64,000 nt of DNA from Holophagaceae bacterium (GCA_021286765.1 JAJTBS010000004.1:153427-217426), one strand, 5' to 3'; shown: positions 42,683 through 52,805, numbered from the stretch's first letter. Program-made: numbers and translations. Notes: generated by a model not told the origin, from the letters alone.

Positions 42683-45268
42683 TTAAGAGAGGGGGAGAGG
42701 CAACAGCCAGCCTGCCTGCTGGAGGTCCTGCAGAAGGGACCAGGCCGCCCGGTAGGGATCCCCTGTGGTACCGCCCAGGACCTCTTCCCTCAGCCGGATT
42801 TGGAAGGGAACAAGGTCCGGATGAAAAGCCCCGGCCATGCCCGCATCCGGCTGGAACAGCCTCAGCAGCAGCGCTTCTGGATGGGGGTGGCCGATACCGA
42901 TGGCGCAGAGCGTCGCGCCCCCGGCTCCTTCCACGGCCCCGGCCTCGATCAACCGATCCTGAATCGGGTTCAGCACAGCGGGATCGGCATCCAAGCCCAG
43001 GCAGCGCACGGGCAGCAGCGCCGCCAGCGGCTCGCCCTCTACCGTATCCCCCAGCCATGGACAGGGTGGGCGATGTCCGTCATGCGGCAACCAGGGCAGG
43101 AAGGCCTCGTGGCGATGGTCGTCGCGCACCCAGGCGTGGACCAGCCTCATGCAGGCATTCTGCACCCCACCGCCCTGCCCGGGTCCGATCCAGAGCAGTC
43201 CCTGGGTATCGGGGAGATCCCGCCCATCCTCGCGGAAGCGGTGATCCTGCAGTTCCGGGGACACCGGCAGCTCAAGCCGCAGCCCGGCCAGAAAGGCTGG
43301 CAATCCAGGGTAGGGATGGGGCAGCCGGATCTGGACGCCCAGCGTGGCAATGTGGATGTCCACGCCCGGGAAACAGGAGACAAGTTGGCTTTCCTTGAGC
43401 AGCGCCAGCAGCCCCAGGCGGTGGCTCTCCGTCCGAAGGGAACCCAGCAGATGGAGATCCCAGGCACGGCCCGTGGCATCGCATTCCCAGGCCTCCAGAG
43501 CTGAAGGCTCGGAACGCTGGAGCGCATCCTGGCCGAAAAGCTGAAGGAGGAGGCCACCTTCGGCATCCCTGCGGCCGACCGGCGTTGATTCGGCGGTGTC
43601 GCGATCCATGAGCCTGGGGCGGCGTTCGGCCCGAGCCCAGGCGATTCCGTTCCAGGCAGCCTCGGAGCCTACGGGCAGCTCCACCAGTTGGGGCAGCTCG
43701 CCAGAAGTGACTTGCCGATAGACCCCTGTGCGCCGGAACTCCTGGTGCCGGGCGAGAATGTCCCAGATCTCGTCGATGTTCTGCTGGCTGATGCGGGCCA
43801 GTTCGCCTCCGACCTCGGTGAGCCGCAGCCCCACCCTGGTCACGCGCTCACGCTGGGGCGTGATCTTCGCCTCCACGCCCCATTGCCGGACGTGAGCGGC
43901 TTCCATGGCCATGGACCGGGCGCCAACTTCGAGGAGGGACAGCTCGGCCCGTTCAGAGGATTGCCGCACCTGATCCACCAAGCCCATGTGCGTCTCCAGG
44001 GCTCGCTCAAGGTCGTGGCCCTGGTGGTCCATGTTCCCCACGGTCCTCAGGAGTTCATGCACATCGGCCATGAGCTTCTGGGTGACCTCCTGGAGATCCC
44101 ACAAGTTCGAGGTCTCGCGCTCCAGGCCCCGCTGGTATTCGGACAGGGTCCGCTCCATGCCGGAGGCCCCGTCGGCGGTCTGATCGGCCAGAAAGCGCAA
44201 CCGACCGCCGATGGCCGCCATTCCGGCGCTGCCTCCTTCCTGCTGGGCAAGGATCGCGGCGTTCACTGCCAGCAGGCCCGTCTGTTGGGCCACATGATCC
44301 AGTTCCTTCAAGGTGCCCTGGGCCCCGCCGAAGGTGCGGATGCGCGCCTGCGCCTCCTCCCGGAAGCTCTCGATCCGCCTGGCCAGGGCCTCGGTCTGAT
44401 CCCTCACGCCATCGGCGGAGTGGCGCAGGCGGCGCAGGCCCTCGGTGCGCGCCTGGGTCTCGTCCACGAGCCGAGGCGTGTGGGAGACGAGCCCCTTCAC
44501 GGACAGGGAGAGACGCGCGCCCTGCCTGAGTCCGGCATCCGCCAGCCGCCCCAGGGCGTCCTCCTCCCGCCGCAACCGCGGGAAGGTGTCCTGGAGTTCC
44601 TCCAACAGGTTCTCGAACTGGTCCAAGCCCTCCCGGAGCTGGTCCAGCGCGCCCTTGAACGCCTGTCCTTGAAGGCGGAACTGGTCGGCCCTCAGGCGGT
44701 AGTTCAGTTCGATCTGATCCAGGCGCAGGGTGTCCTCGATGGCCGTCTTCAGGTCGCGCCCCAGGGAGGCCAGTTTCTCGGCACCCTGGCTCCGGCGCTC
44801 CACGTCCAGCCCGTGGAGCCGCTGGAGAGCGGCCAGGGCCGCGTCCAGTTCACCCCAGTCGCGTCTCAGGGCCTTCCGCAGGTCATGCAGTTCCCCCTGG
44901 CCAGCCTGGACATCCTCCAGGGCCGCGTTCAGGGCAATGGCCATCCGCTCATCCGGCTCGCTGAGGCCCTCAGGCACGGCCATGGGCTTCCGTTCGCCCC
45001 CCAGGGTCCGCTGGACCCAATCCATGAGAGCGCCATCGCTGGCCAGTCCCCGCTGCCAGTCCCACCATCGGAGCACGGCCCGGATGAGTCCGGCCGTCGC
45101 CACGATCAGGAGGGCACCCTCCGCCGGAGCCAGGGCCGAAGCATGGCGGAACAAGAGGTAGGCCACGACGCCTAGGAAGGGGAGTCCCATCAGGTCCATG
45201 GGAATTTTGGACCCCGACGCCCATCTCCATAAGGACCTGCCCAGCCCCATGCCCTTTTCCTCAGCCAT
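42683..45268 (-). CDS. Degenerate chemoreceptor-like membrane protein with long coiled coil
   Basis: An 861-residue protein of uncertain function. Two membrane helices at about 27-43 and 50-66 are followed by coiled coil from about 100 to 480. Within it, QTGLLAVNAAILAQQEGGSAG and GGRLRFLADQTADGASGM (about 329-369) resemble the signalling hairpin of methyl-accepting chemotaxis proteins, where QTNLLALNAAIEAARAGE and VRxLA are usual. Key charged residues are changed, so CheA/CheW coupling is doubtful. The C-terminal 380 residues are globular with no known motif. The ATG at 45268 is taken; the ATG at 45250 has a better ribosome-binding site. No che genes are nearby. Confidence 0.65.
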   Translation of the reverse strand: MAEEKGMGLGRSLWRWASGSKIPMDLMGLPFLGVVAYLLFRHASALAPAEGALLIVATAGLIRAVLRWWDWQRGLASDGALMDWVQRTLGGERKPMAVPEGLSEPDERMAIALNAALEDVQAGQGELHDLRKALRRDWGELDAALAALQRLHGLDVERRSQGAEKLASLGRDLKTAIEDTLRLDQIELNYRLRADQFRLQGQAFKGALDQLREGLDQFENLLEELQDTFPRLRREEDALGRLADAGLRQGARLSLSVKGLVSHTPRLVDETQARTEGLRRLRHSADGVRDQTEALARRIESFREEAQARIRTFGGAQGTLKELDHVAQQTGLLAVNAAILAQQEGGSAGMAAIGGRLRFLADQTADGASGMERTLSEYQRGLERETSNLWDLQEVTQKLMADVHELLRTVGNMDHQGHDLERALETHMGLVDQVRQSSERAELSLLEVGARSMAMEAAHVRQWGVEAKITPQRERVTRVGLRLTEVGGELARISQQNIDEIWDILARHQEFRRTGVYRQVTSGELPQLVELPVGSEAAWNGIAWARAERRPRLMDRDTAESTPVGRRDAEGGLLLQLFGQDALQRSEPSALEAWECDATGRAWDLHLLGSLRTESHRLGLLALLKESQLVSCFPGVDIHIATLGVQIRLPHPYPGLPAFLAGLRLELPVSPELQDHRFREDGRDLPDTQGLLWIGPGQGGGVQNACMRLVHAWVRDDHRHEAFLPWLPHDGHRPPCPWLGDTVEGEPLAALLPVRCLGLDADPAVLNPIQDRLIEAGAVEGAGGATLCAIGIGHPHPEALLLRLFQPDAGMAGAFHPDLVPFQIRLREEVLGGTTGDPYRAAWSLLQDLQQAGWLLPLPLS

Positions 45269-45324
45269 GGGGTTCCATCGGCCGGTCCCGCCCCAGAGGC
45301 AAGAAATAGACTCAGGTCAACCGG

Positions 45325-46062
45325 TCAGACCGTTCGCCAGAGCACGTCGTAGCTCCGCAGCCCCCCGCCCAGCTCCTGGAGCAACCGGGCCCGGAGCAGG
45401 GCCGTGACCGCCGCCTGCGCCCCATTGCCAGGGTCCGGAGGCGGCGCGAGTTCCGCGCCTCCGGTCCTCAGGCGGCGGAGAAACTCCCGCGTCCCTGGGG
45501 GCAGAGCCTCCCCGGGGTCCACGGGCGTGCAGGCCGCGCAGCACCATCCTGACTCGGGGCTGAGCAGGACGAGGGGCGCGGATTCATGCCCGCAACGGCC
45601 GCAGCACCTGGGATGGGGCAGCAGCCCCATGCAGTGGAGGAGCCAGTGCTCCGCGTAGGCCAGGATGCCCAGGGCATTGTCCGGATTGGCCTTCAGGGCC
45701 CGCCCGCAGGCGCTGAGCAGGCGGTAGAGCCGATCATCTTCGACCCCCTCCCGCGCCACCCGGTCGAACAGGTCCGCCAGGCAGGCCATCACCAGGCTGG
45801 ACTCCAGGTGCCCCAGCGTCAGGGGGCTGAAGCTCAGCTCGCAGCGGGTGACCCGTTTGAGTTCCGCATGTTCCTTTCCGAACAAGCTCACCCGGACCAT
45901 GCCCAGGGGCTCGAAGGCCGCCACCCATTTGGCCGTGGGTTTCTTCACGCCCTTGGCCACACCTGACAGGCGCTCACCAAGCTCCGACAGGAACGAGACC
46001 ACCGCCCCGCCCTCGGCGTAGGGCACAGCTTTCAGAACGATGGCCGCATGAGTCCGGATCAC
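45325..46062 (-). CDS. recO: DNA repair protein RecO
   Basis: A 245-residue recombination mediator that loads RecA on gaps together with RecR. The N-terminal OB-fold starts THAAIVLKAVPYAEGGAVVSFL; the middle is helical, and the zinc finger is CCGRCG followed by GWCCAAC. The length matches E. coli RecO (242). The GTG at 46062 is the conserved start by comparison with the family; GGAGGA lies very close to it. An in-frame ATG further upstream would add a poorly conserved extension. The chemoreceptor-like gene follows 57 bases downstream. Confidence 0.88.
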   Translation of the reverse strand: MIRTHAAIVLKAVPYAEGGAVVSFLSELGERLSGVAKGVKKPTAKWVAAFEPLGMVRVSLFGKEHAELKRVTRCELSFSPLTLGHLESSLVMACLADLFDRVAREGVEDDRLYRLLSACGRALKANPDNALGILAYAEHWLLHCMGLLPHPRCCGRCGHESAPLVLLSPESGWCCAACTPVDPGEALPPGTREFLRRLRTGGAELAPPPDPGNGAQAAVTALLRARLLQELGGGLRSYDVLWRTV

Positions 46063-46143
46063 TCCTCCAGTCTGCCCCGGATTCAACCCTTGCGTCCGGA
46101 CGGGGTCCATCAGGGTGAAGCCTTTGAACCTCGAGGAGACGCC

Positions 46144-46566
46144 ATGAAACCCCTGCTCTGGTCCGCCCTGGCCCTGACCCTCACGGCGCTTCCCCTGGCG
46201 GCCCAGCCTGGAGCAGGGCGTCCCGGGCGGATCGCCCAGGCGCTGAACCTGAGCGACGCGCAGCGGACGAAGATCCGGACCATCCGGGAGAAGCACCGTC
46301 CGGAGCTGCGCATCAGGCGGGACGCGGCCAGGCAGGCCCAGGCCGCGCTGCGGACCGCCTTGCGGGAGGCGGCCACTCCGGATGCCCAGCTGCGCGCCCT
46401 GCATGACAAGGCCTCCGCCGCCCGGTTCGAATGGATGCTGGCCCGCCGAACGGCCCGGACGGAAGTGCGGGCCGTCCTCACACCCGAACAGCGGGAGAGG
46501 GCCGCTGAACTGCGGGGCATGGCGCGCGGGCAGAGGTGGGAACGGACCGGCAGGCCAGCTCGATAG
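46144..46566 (+). CDS. Spy/CpxP-like periplasmic protein
   Basis: A 140-residue exported helical protein. A signal peptide (LLWSALALTLTALPLAAQ) is followed by an LSDAQRTKIRTIRE segment and, at the C-terminus, the LTPEQRERAAEL motif typical of the LTxxQ/Spy superfamily, which are ATP-independent periplasmic chaperones or envelope-stress modulators. It is very Arg/Ala-rich. The ATG at 46144 has GAGGAG eight bases upstream. The transglutaminase-like gene follows after nine bases, so they form one operon. Confidence 0.78.
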   Translation: MKPLLWSALALTLTALPLAAQPGAGRPGRIAQALNLSDAQRTKIRTIREKHRPELRIRRDAARQAQAALRTALREAATPDAQLRALHDKASAARFEWMLARRTARTEVRAVLTPEQRERAAELRGMARGQRWERTGRPAR

Positions 46567-46575
46567 ACTGGAGGC

Positions 46576-48336
46576 ATGCCCGCATCCCCTTTTTTGCCGC
46601 TGCTCCTCTCAAGCCTGTGCCTGCTTGGCCAGGAAGCGCCCCCGAGGACCTACCGCCTGTGGATGGGCGGGCAGGAGGTCGGGGGCGCCACCCAGACGGC
46701 GAGGCGGGACGGTGCCACCGAGGAAGCGCTCGACCGGCAGTGGATCATGCTGTCCCGCCTCGGGCAGGAGATCCGCCAGGAAATCTTGCAGACGGTCCGC
46801 AAGGAGCCAGGGGGGGCGCTGACGTTCTCCTGGCGACTGCAGCTATCCGCTGAGCCCTTTGAGGGCCGGGCCGAGTGGTCCCCCCAGACCCCGGGTCTGC
46901 TGTCCATCCGGCCCGCCCACGGGCCCAGCGTCCAGAAGGAGATCCCGGAGGGGGCCCTGCTCTGGCCGGGAGACCTGGAGACGCGCCTCAAGGAGGCGGC
47001 CCGGCTGGGGCGCCCCGTCCGGGCCACCACTTTCGCCTTCCCCATCCAGCAATGGAACACCCTGCAGCTGGAGCACCGGGGGCCCGCCCCGCTGCCGGGA
47101 TTCCCGGATGCGGTGCGCTTTCAAGGACTGGAAAGCGAGGGCCCCACCACCACCTCCGTGGAGGTGTGGATCTCCCCCACCGCCGGGGAAGTTCGACACC
47201 TCAGCAAACTGGGCGGCGTGGACACGCTCATCCAGCGTTCTGAACTGCCCCCCCCCCTTCCGATCCAACCGGCCACGCAAGGAATCTTCGAGTGGACCCT
47301 CCAGAAACTTCCGCCCCATCCCTTCCAGCCCTGGGTCCCCGAGTGGACCCTGCGCGCCGAGGGAGCCCCGCTGGACCTGCCCGAGGACGGACAGCAGTCC
47401 AGGCAGTCCGGAGGGCGGTGGCACTTGCGCCGCGCGCCGCTGCCCACCCCGGAGGAAGCCACCCAGCCGCCGGTCAAGGGCGGCCCCGCCCCAGAGGAGG
47501 CCCGCTACCTGGCCTCCACCCCCCTCGTGCCCTTCCAGGACCAGGCATTCGATGGCCTGATCCGCCGCATGGCACTGCCGGCCGGCCTGTCCCGCTGGGA
47601 GCTGGCCCGTCGCGTGAACACCTTCGTCTTCGACTGGATCACCGACAAGGATTTCTCCGTGGGGTTCGCCTCCGCCCTAGAAGTCTGCCGCCGCCCGCGC
47701 GGAGACTGCACGGAGCATGGCGTCCTGGCCGTCGCCCTGCTGCGGCGCCTCGGCGTGCCGGCCCGGGGCGCCACCGGCTGGGTGGGACTCGGGGAGATGC
47801 TCGGCCTGCATTTCTGGGTGGAGGTTCGCCTGGGGGATCGCTGGGTTCCCATCGATCCCACCTTCGACCAGGCGCCCGCCTCAGCCCTGCGCATCAAGCT
47901 GGGGGATACGGATCTGGCGGACCTGGGGAGCGTTGGCTGGGACACGGCCGCCACCGCGCTCACTGGAGTGCGCTGGATCCCCGAGAAGGACGCACCTGTT
48001 TCCATCCGGGGAGAGGTGGTCTCCGGTCCGTCGGGAACGCAGCTCCGTCTTCCGAAAGGCCTTTGGGAGATGGAGGGGGGAGTGCTTCGCCTGCGGCGGT
48101 CCGGCGCGTCAGGGTCCTGGAGACTCCAGGCTGTCATCCGCCCCGGCGAAGCCCTATTGAAGGGCGCTGTCCGCATGGCCGGAGCCCGGAGCCACCGGCA
48201 GGGGTGGTGGCTCCCAGAAGGCCGCCTGCTCTATGTAGACCTCGGCGAAGGTCGCTGGCTGCAGCTGGAGGGCGTGGCTGAACCCGAAGCCTATGACCTG
48301 CTGGATCAGTTGACGGCGCTGACCAGTTCTTCCTGA
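46576..48336 (+). CDS. Exported transglutaminase-like protein
   Basis: A 586-residue protein with a signal peptide (LPLLLSSLCLLGQEA) and a C-terminal transglutaminase-like domain. The triad is seen as Cys in RGDCTEHGVLAVALLRRLG, His in GLHFWVEVRLGDRW and Asp in PIDPTFDQAP. The first 330 residues are beta-rich without a known motif. Bacterial members are often peptidases or peptide-bond-modifying enzymes in the envelope; the substrate is unknown. The ATG at 46576 begins MPASPF. The end overlaps the convergent MarR gene by 31 bases. Confidence 0.83.
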   Translation: MPASPFLPLLLSSLCLLGQEAPPRTYRLWMGGQEVGGATQTARRDGATEEALDRQWIMLSRLGQEIRQEILQTVRKEPGGALTFSWRLQLSAEPFEGRAEWSPQTPGLLSIRPAHGPSVQKEIPEGALLWPGDLETRLKEAARLGRPVRATTFAFPIQQWNTLQLEHRGPAPLPGFPDAVRFQGLESEGPTTTSVEVWISPTAGEVRHLSKLGGVDTLIQRSELPPPLPIQPATQGIFEWTLQKLPPHPFQPWVPEWTLRAEGAPLDLPEDGQQSRQSGGRWHLRRAPLPTPEEATQPPVKGGPAPEEARYLASTPLVPFQDQAFDGLIRRMALPAGLSRWELARRVNTFVFDWITDKDFSVGFASALEVCRRPRGDCTEHGVLAVALLRRLGVPARGATGWVGLGEMLGLHFWVEVRLGDRWVPIDPTFDQAPASALRIKLGDTDLADLGSVGWDTAATALTGVRWIPEKDAPVSIRGEVVSGPSGTQLRLPKGLWEMEGGVLRLRRSGASGSWRLQAVIRPGEALLKGAVRMAGARSHRQGWWLPEGRLLYVDLGEGRWLQLEGVAEPEAYDLLDQLTALTSSS

Positions 48337-48809
48337 ACCCCCTCCTGCAGGGCGCAGTGCTCGCGAAGGCGCTCCAGGCGGTTGGCCATGTTCAGGCATT
48401 CCGCCTCGTCGCAGCAGCTGGTGAGGCGGATCGCCATCTCATGAACCGGCTCGTCGAGCCGTTCCATGAGGCGCCGTCCCTTCGGGGTGATGACCACGCG
48501 GCTGACCCGCCGGTCCTTGGGGTCCGCCACCCGCTTCAGCAGGCCCTGCAGCTCGAGCCGGTCGACGAGGCGCGTGACATTGGCGAAGCGGTAGATCATG
48601 CGCCGTTCGATCTCATAGATCGGATGGCCCTTGGCGGGACCGCCGCGCACGATGCGCAGGACGTTGTACTGCTGGATGGTCAACCCATGCGCCTCGAAGA
48701 GGCGTTCCTGCACCCGGACCACCGCCTCGCGGGTCAGCATCAGCTGGAGCATCAGCTGCACTCCCGGGGCGGGGAGCTTGGACATCTGGAGTTCTTCCTG
48801 TAGGGACAT
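48306..48809 (-). CDS. MarR-family transcriptional regulator
   Basis: A 167-residue winged-helix regulator. HGLTIQQYNVLRIVRG, then the recognition region YRFANVTRLVDRLELQGLLKR and the wing KDRRVSRVVITPKGRRL are characteristic. MarR proteins usually repress nearby or antibiotic/oxidative-stress genes in response to small ligands. The ATG at 48809 has GAGGC upstream. It is divergent from the uup-like gene at 48882, across about 70 bases, so that gene is a possible target. Two adjacent cysteines in the C-terminal helix (TSCCDEAECLN) could give redox sensing, which is inference. Confidence 0.88.
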   Translation of the reverse strand: MSLQEELQMSKLPAPGVQLMLQLMLTREAVVRVQERLFEAHGLTIQQYNVLRIVRGGPAKGHPIYEIERRMIYRFANVTRLVDRLELQGLLKRVADPKDRRVSRVVITPKGRRLMERLDEPVHEMAIRLTSCCDEAECLNMANRLERLREHCALQEGVQEELVSAVN

Positions 48810-48881
48810 GGGCGCCTCGGAATACTTTGGGGGCAAGGATCAACCCATCCATGGGATTCTGGAAGGTCCGAGGAGCCATTC

Positions 48882-50813
48882 TTGCCGTCCATCGCCCTGA
48901 GTTTGATCAATGTCACGAAACGATATGGCGCGACAGCCATTTTGGACGGATTGAGTTTCGGTCTCTTTCGGGGCGAGAAGGTTGGCCTCATCGGCCGCAA
49001 TGGCGCGGGAAAGAGCACGCTGTTCCGGCTGCTGACCGGGGACGAGACCGCCGATGCCGGCGAGGTGGTCATCACGCAAGGACTGCGCGTCGCCCGCCTC
49101 AGCCAGGAGCCCCACTTCGCGCCGGGAGCCAGCATCCGGCAAGCATTGGAAGCGGCTCTGACGGATCATGCCGCCCTGCTGGCCCGGCACCAGGAGATCC
49201 ACGACCAGCTCCACGGAGCGGATGCTGCGGCCGAAGTCCGGCTTTTTGACGAACTGCAAACCATCGAGCACCTCCTCGATCACTGGGGCTGGGACCTGAC
49301 GCCAAGGTTGAAGGCCGCGGCCACGGTCTGGGGGCTCACGGACCTGGACGCAGAGGTGGAATCCCTGTCCGGCGGCTGGCGCAAGCGCGTGGCCCTGGCC
49401 CAGGCCTGGCTCAAAGAGCCGGATGTGCTCGTCCTGGACGAGCCCACCAACCACCTCGACCCGGAGCAGGTGGAGCGCCTCGAAGCCTGGCTGCAAGCCT
49501 ACGAGGGCGCCCTGCTCCTCATCACCCACGACCGCCATCTGCTGGATGCCGTGGTGACCCGGATGCTGGAGCTGGAGGACGGCGGGCTGCGCAGCTATGA
49601 AGGGGGCTACAGCGACTACCTGCTGGAGAAGTCCGACCGGGAGTTCCGCGAGGCCAGGCTGACCGAACACATGCAGAACCGCCTGCGCCGCGAGATGGCC
49701 TGGCTGCGCCGAGGCGCCAAGGCCCGGACCCGCAAATCGAAGCTCCGCATTCAGGAGGTGCTTGATCTCAAGGGCACCGTGGAGGACCGGACCCGCGTGG
49801 ACATCCGGCAGGGCCTGGCCTTCGCGAAGGGCGACAACCGCAGCGACGCCCTGATCCGCGCCGAGGGCCTCCAGTTCGCCTACCCCGGCGGCGCAGAGCT
49901 GCTCGGCGGCCTGGATCTCGGCCTGCAGCGGGGCATGCGCATCGCCCTGCTCGGTCCGAACGGGTGCGGCAAATCCACGCTCCTGAAGCTGATGCTGGGC
50001 GAGCTCATGCCCACCGCCGGTGAGGTGGTCTGCCATCCGAAGGTCGCTGTCACCGCCATCTCCCAAGGGCGCGGCGAACTGGATGGCGCCCGCAGCATTC
50101 TCGACAACCTCGCCGACCGCGCCGCCATCGTGGACACCGGCAACGGCACCGTGCTGGCCCATGTCTACCTCACGCGCTTCGGCTTTCCCGTCGACCAGCA
50201 GTCGCGCCCTGCCTCCAGCCTCAGCGGTGGCGAGCGGAACCGGCTCCTGCTCGCCAAGGCCATGCTGAATCCGGCGGATCTGCTGGTGCTGGACGAGCCC
50301 ACCAACGACCTGGACATCCCCACGCTCCAGAACCTGGAAGAAGCGCTCGTCGGCTATGGCGGAACCCTCATCCTCGTGAGCCACGACCGTTTCTTCCTGG
50401 ATCAGGTGGCCACCCACACCCTGGCCTGGAACGAGACGGGCTCCCCCCGCTGGGAACTCTATGAGGGGCCCCCCACGACCGTGCGCAGCCTGCGGGAGGC
50501 GCGGCGGATCGCGGCCCAGCCCCCGGAGAGAGGCGAACCGTCCCGTGCCACCCCCCGTGCCGAAGGGACCAGGCCAAAGAAGCCCGGCCTCTCCCAGAAG
50601 GAGCAGCGCCGGCTAACCGAGGTCGAGGCGGCCCTGGAGGTCCTCCACGCCCGCCTCGCCGGCTTGGACCGCATCCTGGCCGATTCCATGGCTTTCCTCC
50701 GCCTCGACAGCCCCGGCCACCAGGCCCTGAAGGATCGCGAAGCGGCCCAGGTGGAATTGGGCGCACTGGAACTGGAGTGGCTGGAACTCGAAGAGAAGCG
50801 GACTGAACCCTGA
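48882..50813 (+). CDS. ABC-F ATPase, Uup-like
   Basis: A 643-residue soluble tandem ABC ATPase. Cassette 1 has Walker [10 protein letters not shown], signature LSGGWRKR and Walker [13 protein letters not shown]; cassette 2 has [17 protein letters not shown] and [13 protein letters not shown] linker with the charged [14 protein letters not shown] motif and a C-terminal coiled coil (about 560-640) mark the Uup subgroup, linked to transposon excision, ribosome assembly or translation. The TTG at 48882 has AGGAG six bases upstream. It is divergent from the MarR gene. ABC-F proteins can also give antibiotic protection; nothing here decides that. Confidence 0.9.
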   Translation: MPSIALSLINVTKRYGATAILDGLSFGLFRGEKVGLIGRNGAGKSTLFRLLTGDETADAGEVVITQGLRVARLSQEPHFAPGASIRQALEAALTDHAALLARHQEIHDQLHGADAAAEVRLFDELQTIEHLLDHWGWDLTPRLKAAATVWGLTDLDAEVESLSGGWRKRVALAQAWLKEPDVLVLDEPTNHLDPEQVERLEAWLQAYEGALLLITHDRHLLDAVVTRMLELEDGGLRSYEGGYSDYLLEKSDREFREARLTEHMQNRLRREMAWLRRGAKARTRKSKLRIQEVLDLKGTVEDRTRVDIRQGLAFAKGDNRSDALIRAEGLQFAYPGGAELLGGLDLGLQRGMRIALLGPNGCGKSTLLKLMLGELMPTAGEVVCHPKVAVTAISQGRGELDGARSILDNLADRAAIVDTGNGTVLAHVYLTRFGFPVDQQSRPASSLSGGERNRLLLAKAMLNPADLLVLDEPTNDLDIPTLQNLEEALVGYGGTLILVSHDRFFLDQVATHTLAWNETGSPRWELYEGPPTTVRSLREARRIAAQPPERGEPSRATPRAEGTRPKKPGLSQKEQRRLTEVEAALEVLHARLAGLDRILADSMAFLRLDSPGHQALKDREAAQVELGALELEWLELEEKRTEP

Positions 50814-50892
50814 CCCGTCACAAGTTGACGATGAACAGCACCCGGCGGCGAGCTTTTCGCTACCCTGGGACCTGGACTTTCCTGGAGTGCCC

Positions 50893-51900
50893 ATGCGCCC
50901 GATGCCCTTCCTGCTTCTTCCCGCGGTGGCCCTGGTCGCCCAGGCCCCTGCGAACCTCGACTTGGCCCAGCGGTTCAATGCTGAACTCCCCCTCGTCAAC
51001 CAGATGCTCAAGGAGCTCAAGACCCAGGAGGCCCTGACCAAGGTCCAGGCTCTGGTGCCCACCGAACGCCCGGCCTTCGATGCGTCAACCTCCAAGGCGC
51101 TGGGGCAGAGCCTGGACAACGCCCAGGGGCTGATGTCGCTCTACCGGCTCCACGCCAATGTCGCCTCCGAGGCTGGCCAGTGGGAGCAGGCTGTGGCGAT
51201 CCAGGAGAAGCGGGCCCAGGTCGCCCGGGCCATCCTCGCAGATCTTGAGAAGGCCCAGGCCCCCATCGCGGCCCAGTGGAAGAAGGTGAGCCAGGAATCC
51301 GGCGACTATGTCACCAAGAACGAGGCGCGCAAGAAGGAGCTGGAGGCCAAGGTCGCCGCCTTCAAGGCCGAGCTCGAAGAGATCAAGACCAGCAAGAAGA
51401 AGCTCTCCAAGAAGGAGGCTGACGAGTTCAACGCGAGGGGCGCGCAGACCCAGCTCGATGACCAGGAACTGGCCCAGATCGCGGCCGCCCTGCCGGTCCA
51501 CAAGCAGAACCTGGCGAACGTCCCCAAGGTCACCAAGACCCTGAACGACAACCGCAAGGAAGTCGAAGGCATGGTCAAGGCCGCCGACGAGGCGATCGCC
51601 AAGGCCAAGAAGGCCGTGGCCGACCAGAACGATGAGATCACCTCTTTCAACACCAAGCAGGTGATGCAGAAGGTGAAGATCGTCGGCAGGAAGAACTGGG
51701 TGGACGCCGTTCTGCGTGCGCCTGAGAACGTCACCAAACTGGGCACGTCCCAGAGTCAGGCCGCTTTCCTGAACCGGCTCCTGGTGCTCGATCCCGGCAA
51801 TGCGGGTGCCCAGAAGGCCCTCGACAACCTGAAGGCAGGCAAGGAGGCCTTCGCGAAGGAAGCGAAGCCCGCGAAGAAGAGCGGCGCGAAGAAGAAGTAG
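50893..51900 (+). CDS. Exported coiled-coil protein with Lys-rich tail (first of two)
   Basis: A 335-residue protein with a signal peptide (PFLLLPAVALVAQAPA) and long helices dense in Lys, Glu and Ala (for example ARKKELEAKVAAFKAELEE). A short block NRLLVLDPGNAGAQKALDNL near the end looks TPR-like. The C-terminus is KKSGAKKK. No family is recognised. A neighbour at 51934 has the same order of parts. The ATG at 50893 has GGAG six bases upstream; a GTG two codons earlier is possible. It may scaffold envelope or cell-wall components, which is speculation. Confidence 0.72.
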   Translation: MRPMPFLLLPAVALVAQAPANLDLAQRFNAELPLVNQMLKELKTQEALTKVQALVPTERPAFDASTSKALGQSLDNAQGLMSLYRLHANVASEAGQWEQAVAIQEKRAQVARAILADLEKAQAPIAAQWKKVSQESGDYVTKNEARKKELEAKVAAFKAELEEIKTSKKKLSKKEADEFNARGAQTQLDDQELAQIAAALPVHKQNLANVPKVTKTLNDNRKEVEGMVKAADEAIAKAKKAVADQNDEITSFNTKQVMQKVKIVGRKNWVDAVLRAPENVTKLGTSQSQAAFLNRLLVLDPGNAGAQKALDNLKAGKEAFAKEAKPAKKSGAKKK

Positions 51901-51933
51901 CCCATCCTGGCCCGTGATCTTTGGGGAGCGACC

Positions 51934-52788
51934 ATGACCCGCTTCGGATTCCTGCTTGCCTGCGCCCTGGCCACGAACCTGGGTGCCCAGAGCCTCACAG
52001 ACCGTTTCAAGGAAGTCCGCGGCCCCTGGGAAATCCAGCTAGAACGCGGCGAAGCCGCCGCGGTGAGGAAGGGCGTCGAGGCCCTGCTCGGCCGTGAAGG
52101 CCTCACGGTGAATCCCTCCGACTACAACGACATGCATGCCCTGGTGGCCCTCCGGGGTCTGGCCGCCCGGGCCTGCCTCTCCGAAGGCAGCTGGGAGGAC
52201 GCCGTTGTCCACTTCCAGAAGGCGCAGTCGGCGGCCGAGGAGAACCTCGCCACCGCTGAGCCCTTCTTGGCCAAGACTCGGATGGAGCATGAGCTGAAGC
52301 TGACGGAATGCCGCAGCGCCATGGCCAAGCAGGCCCCCCGCCTCAAGGAGCTCGACGAGGCCCCCGGCCTGTCCCAGGAGCAGATGAAGCTCCGGCAGCA
52401 GCTGAAGATCTTCATGGACGAACAGCAGGCTGCCATCAGCCACAGTGAGCGGGCCCTGAAGGACATCGAGGGGATCCTGGCCAGGCTCCGCCAAGCCAAG
52501 GAGACCACCGCCAAGACAGCCTCGGAGTGGCAGGCCTTCCTGGCAGCCGAGAAGACCGAAATGGCCGAGGCGGGGGGCGTGGCGCCCTTCGTGGCCGGCA
52601 AGCTGGAACAGGTGAAGGGCGACGATGCCCGCCCCAGGCAGGAGCGCCTCACCTACGCCCGGCGGCTCCAGAAGCTCGATCCCACCAACAAGGATGTGGC
52701 TCGGCTCGTGAACGGGCTCCTCGGCAAGGAGGAAGAGCCTGAGCCTGTGAAGCCGAAGAAGAAGAAATCCTCTGCCAAGAAGGCCTGA
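51934..52788 (+). CDS. Exported coiled-coil protein with Lys-rich tail (second of two)
   Basis: A 284-residue helical protein with a signal peptide (GFLLACALATNLGAQ). The middle is an extended amphipathic helix set; ARRLQKLDPTNKDVARLVNGL near the end parallels the block in the gene before it, and the C-terminus PKKKKSSAKKA is again basic. The pair seem to be diverged tandem paralogues. It follows its neighbour by 33 bases, in the same operon, and ends before a strong bidirectional terminator. The ATG at 51934 follows GGGGAGCG. No function is known. Confidence 0.72.
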   Translation: MTRFGFLLACALATNLGAQSLTDRFKEVRGPWEIQLERGEAAAVRKGVEALLGREGLTVNPSDYNDMHALVALRGLAARACLSEGSWEDAVVHFQKAQSAAEENLATAEPFLAKTRMEHELKLTECRSAMAKQAPRLKELDEAPGLSQEQMKLRQQLKIFMDEQQAAISHSERALKDIEGILARLRQAKETTAKTASEWQAFLAAEKTEMAEAGGVAPFVAGKLEQVKGDDARPRQERLTYARRLQKLDPTNKDVARLVNGLLGKEEEPEPVKPKKKKSSAKKA

Positions 52789-52805
52789 TCGCCTTCTCCA
52801 CATGG

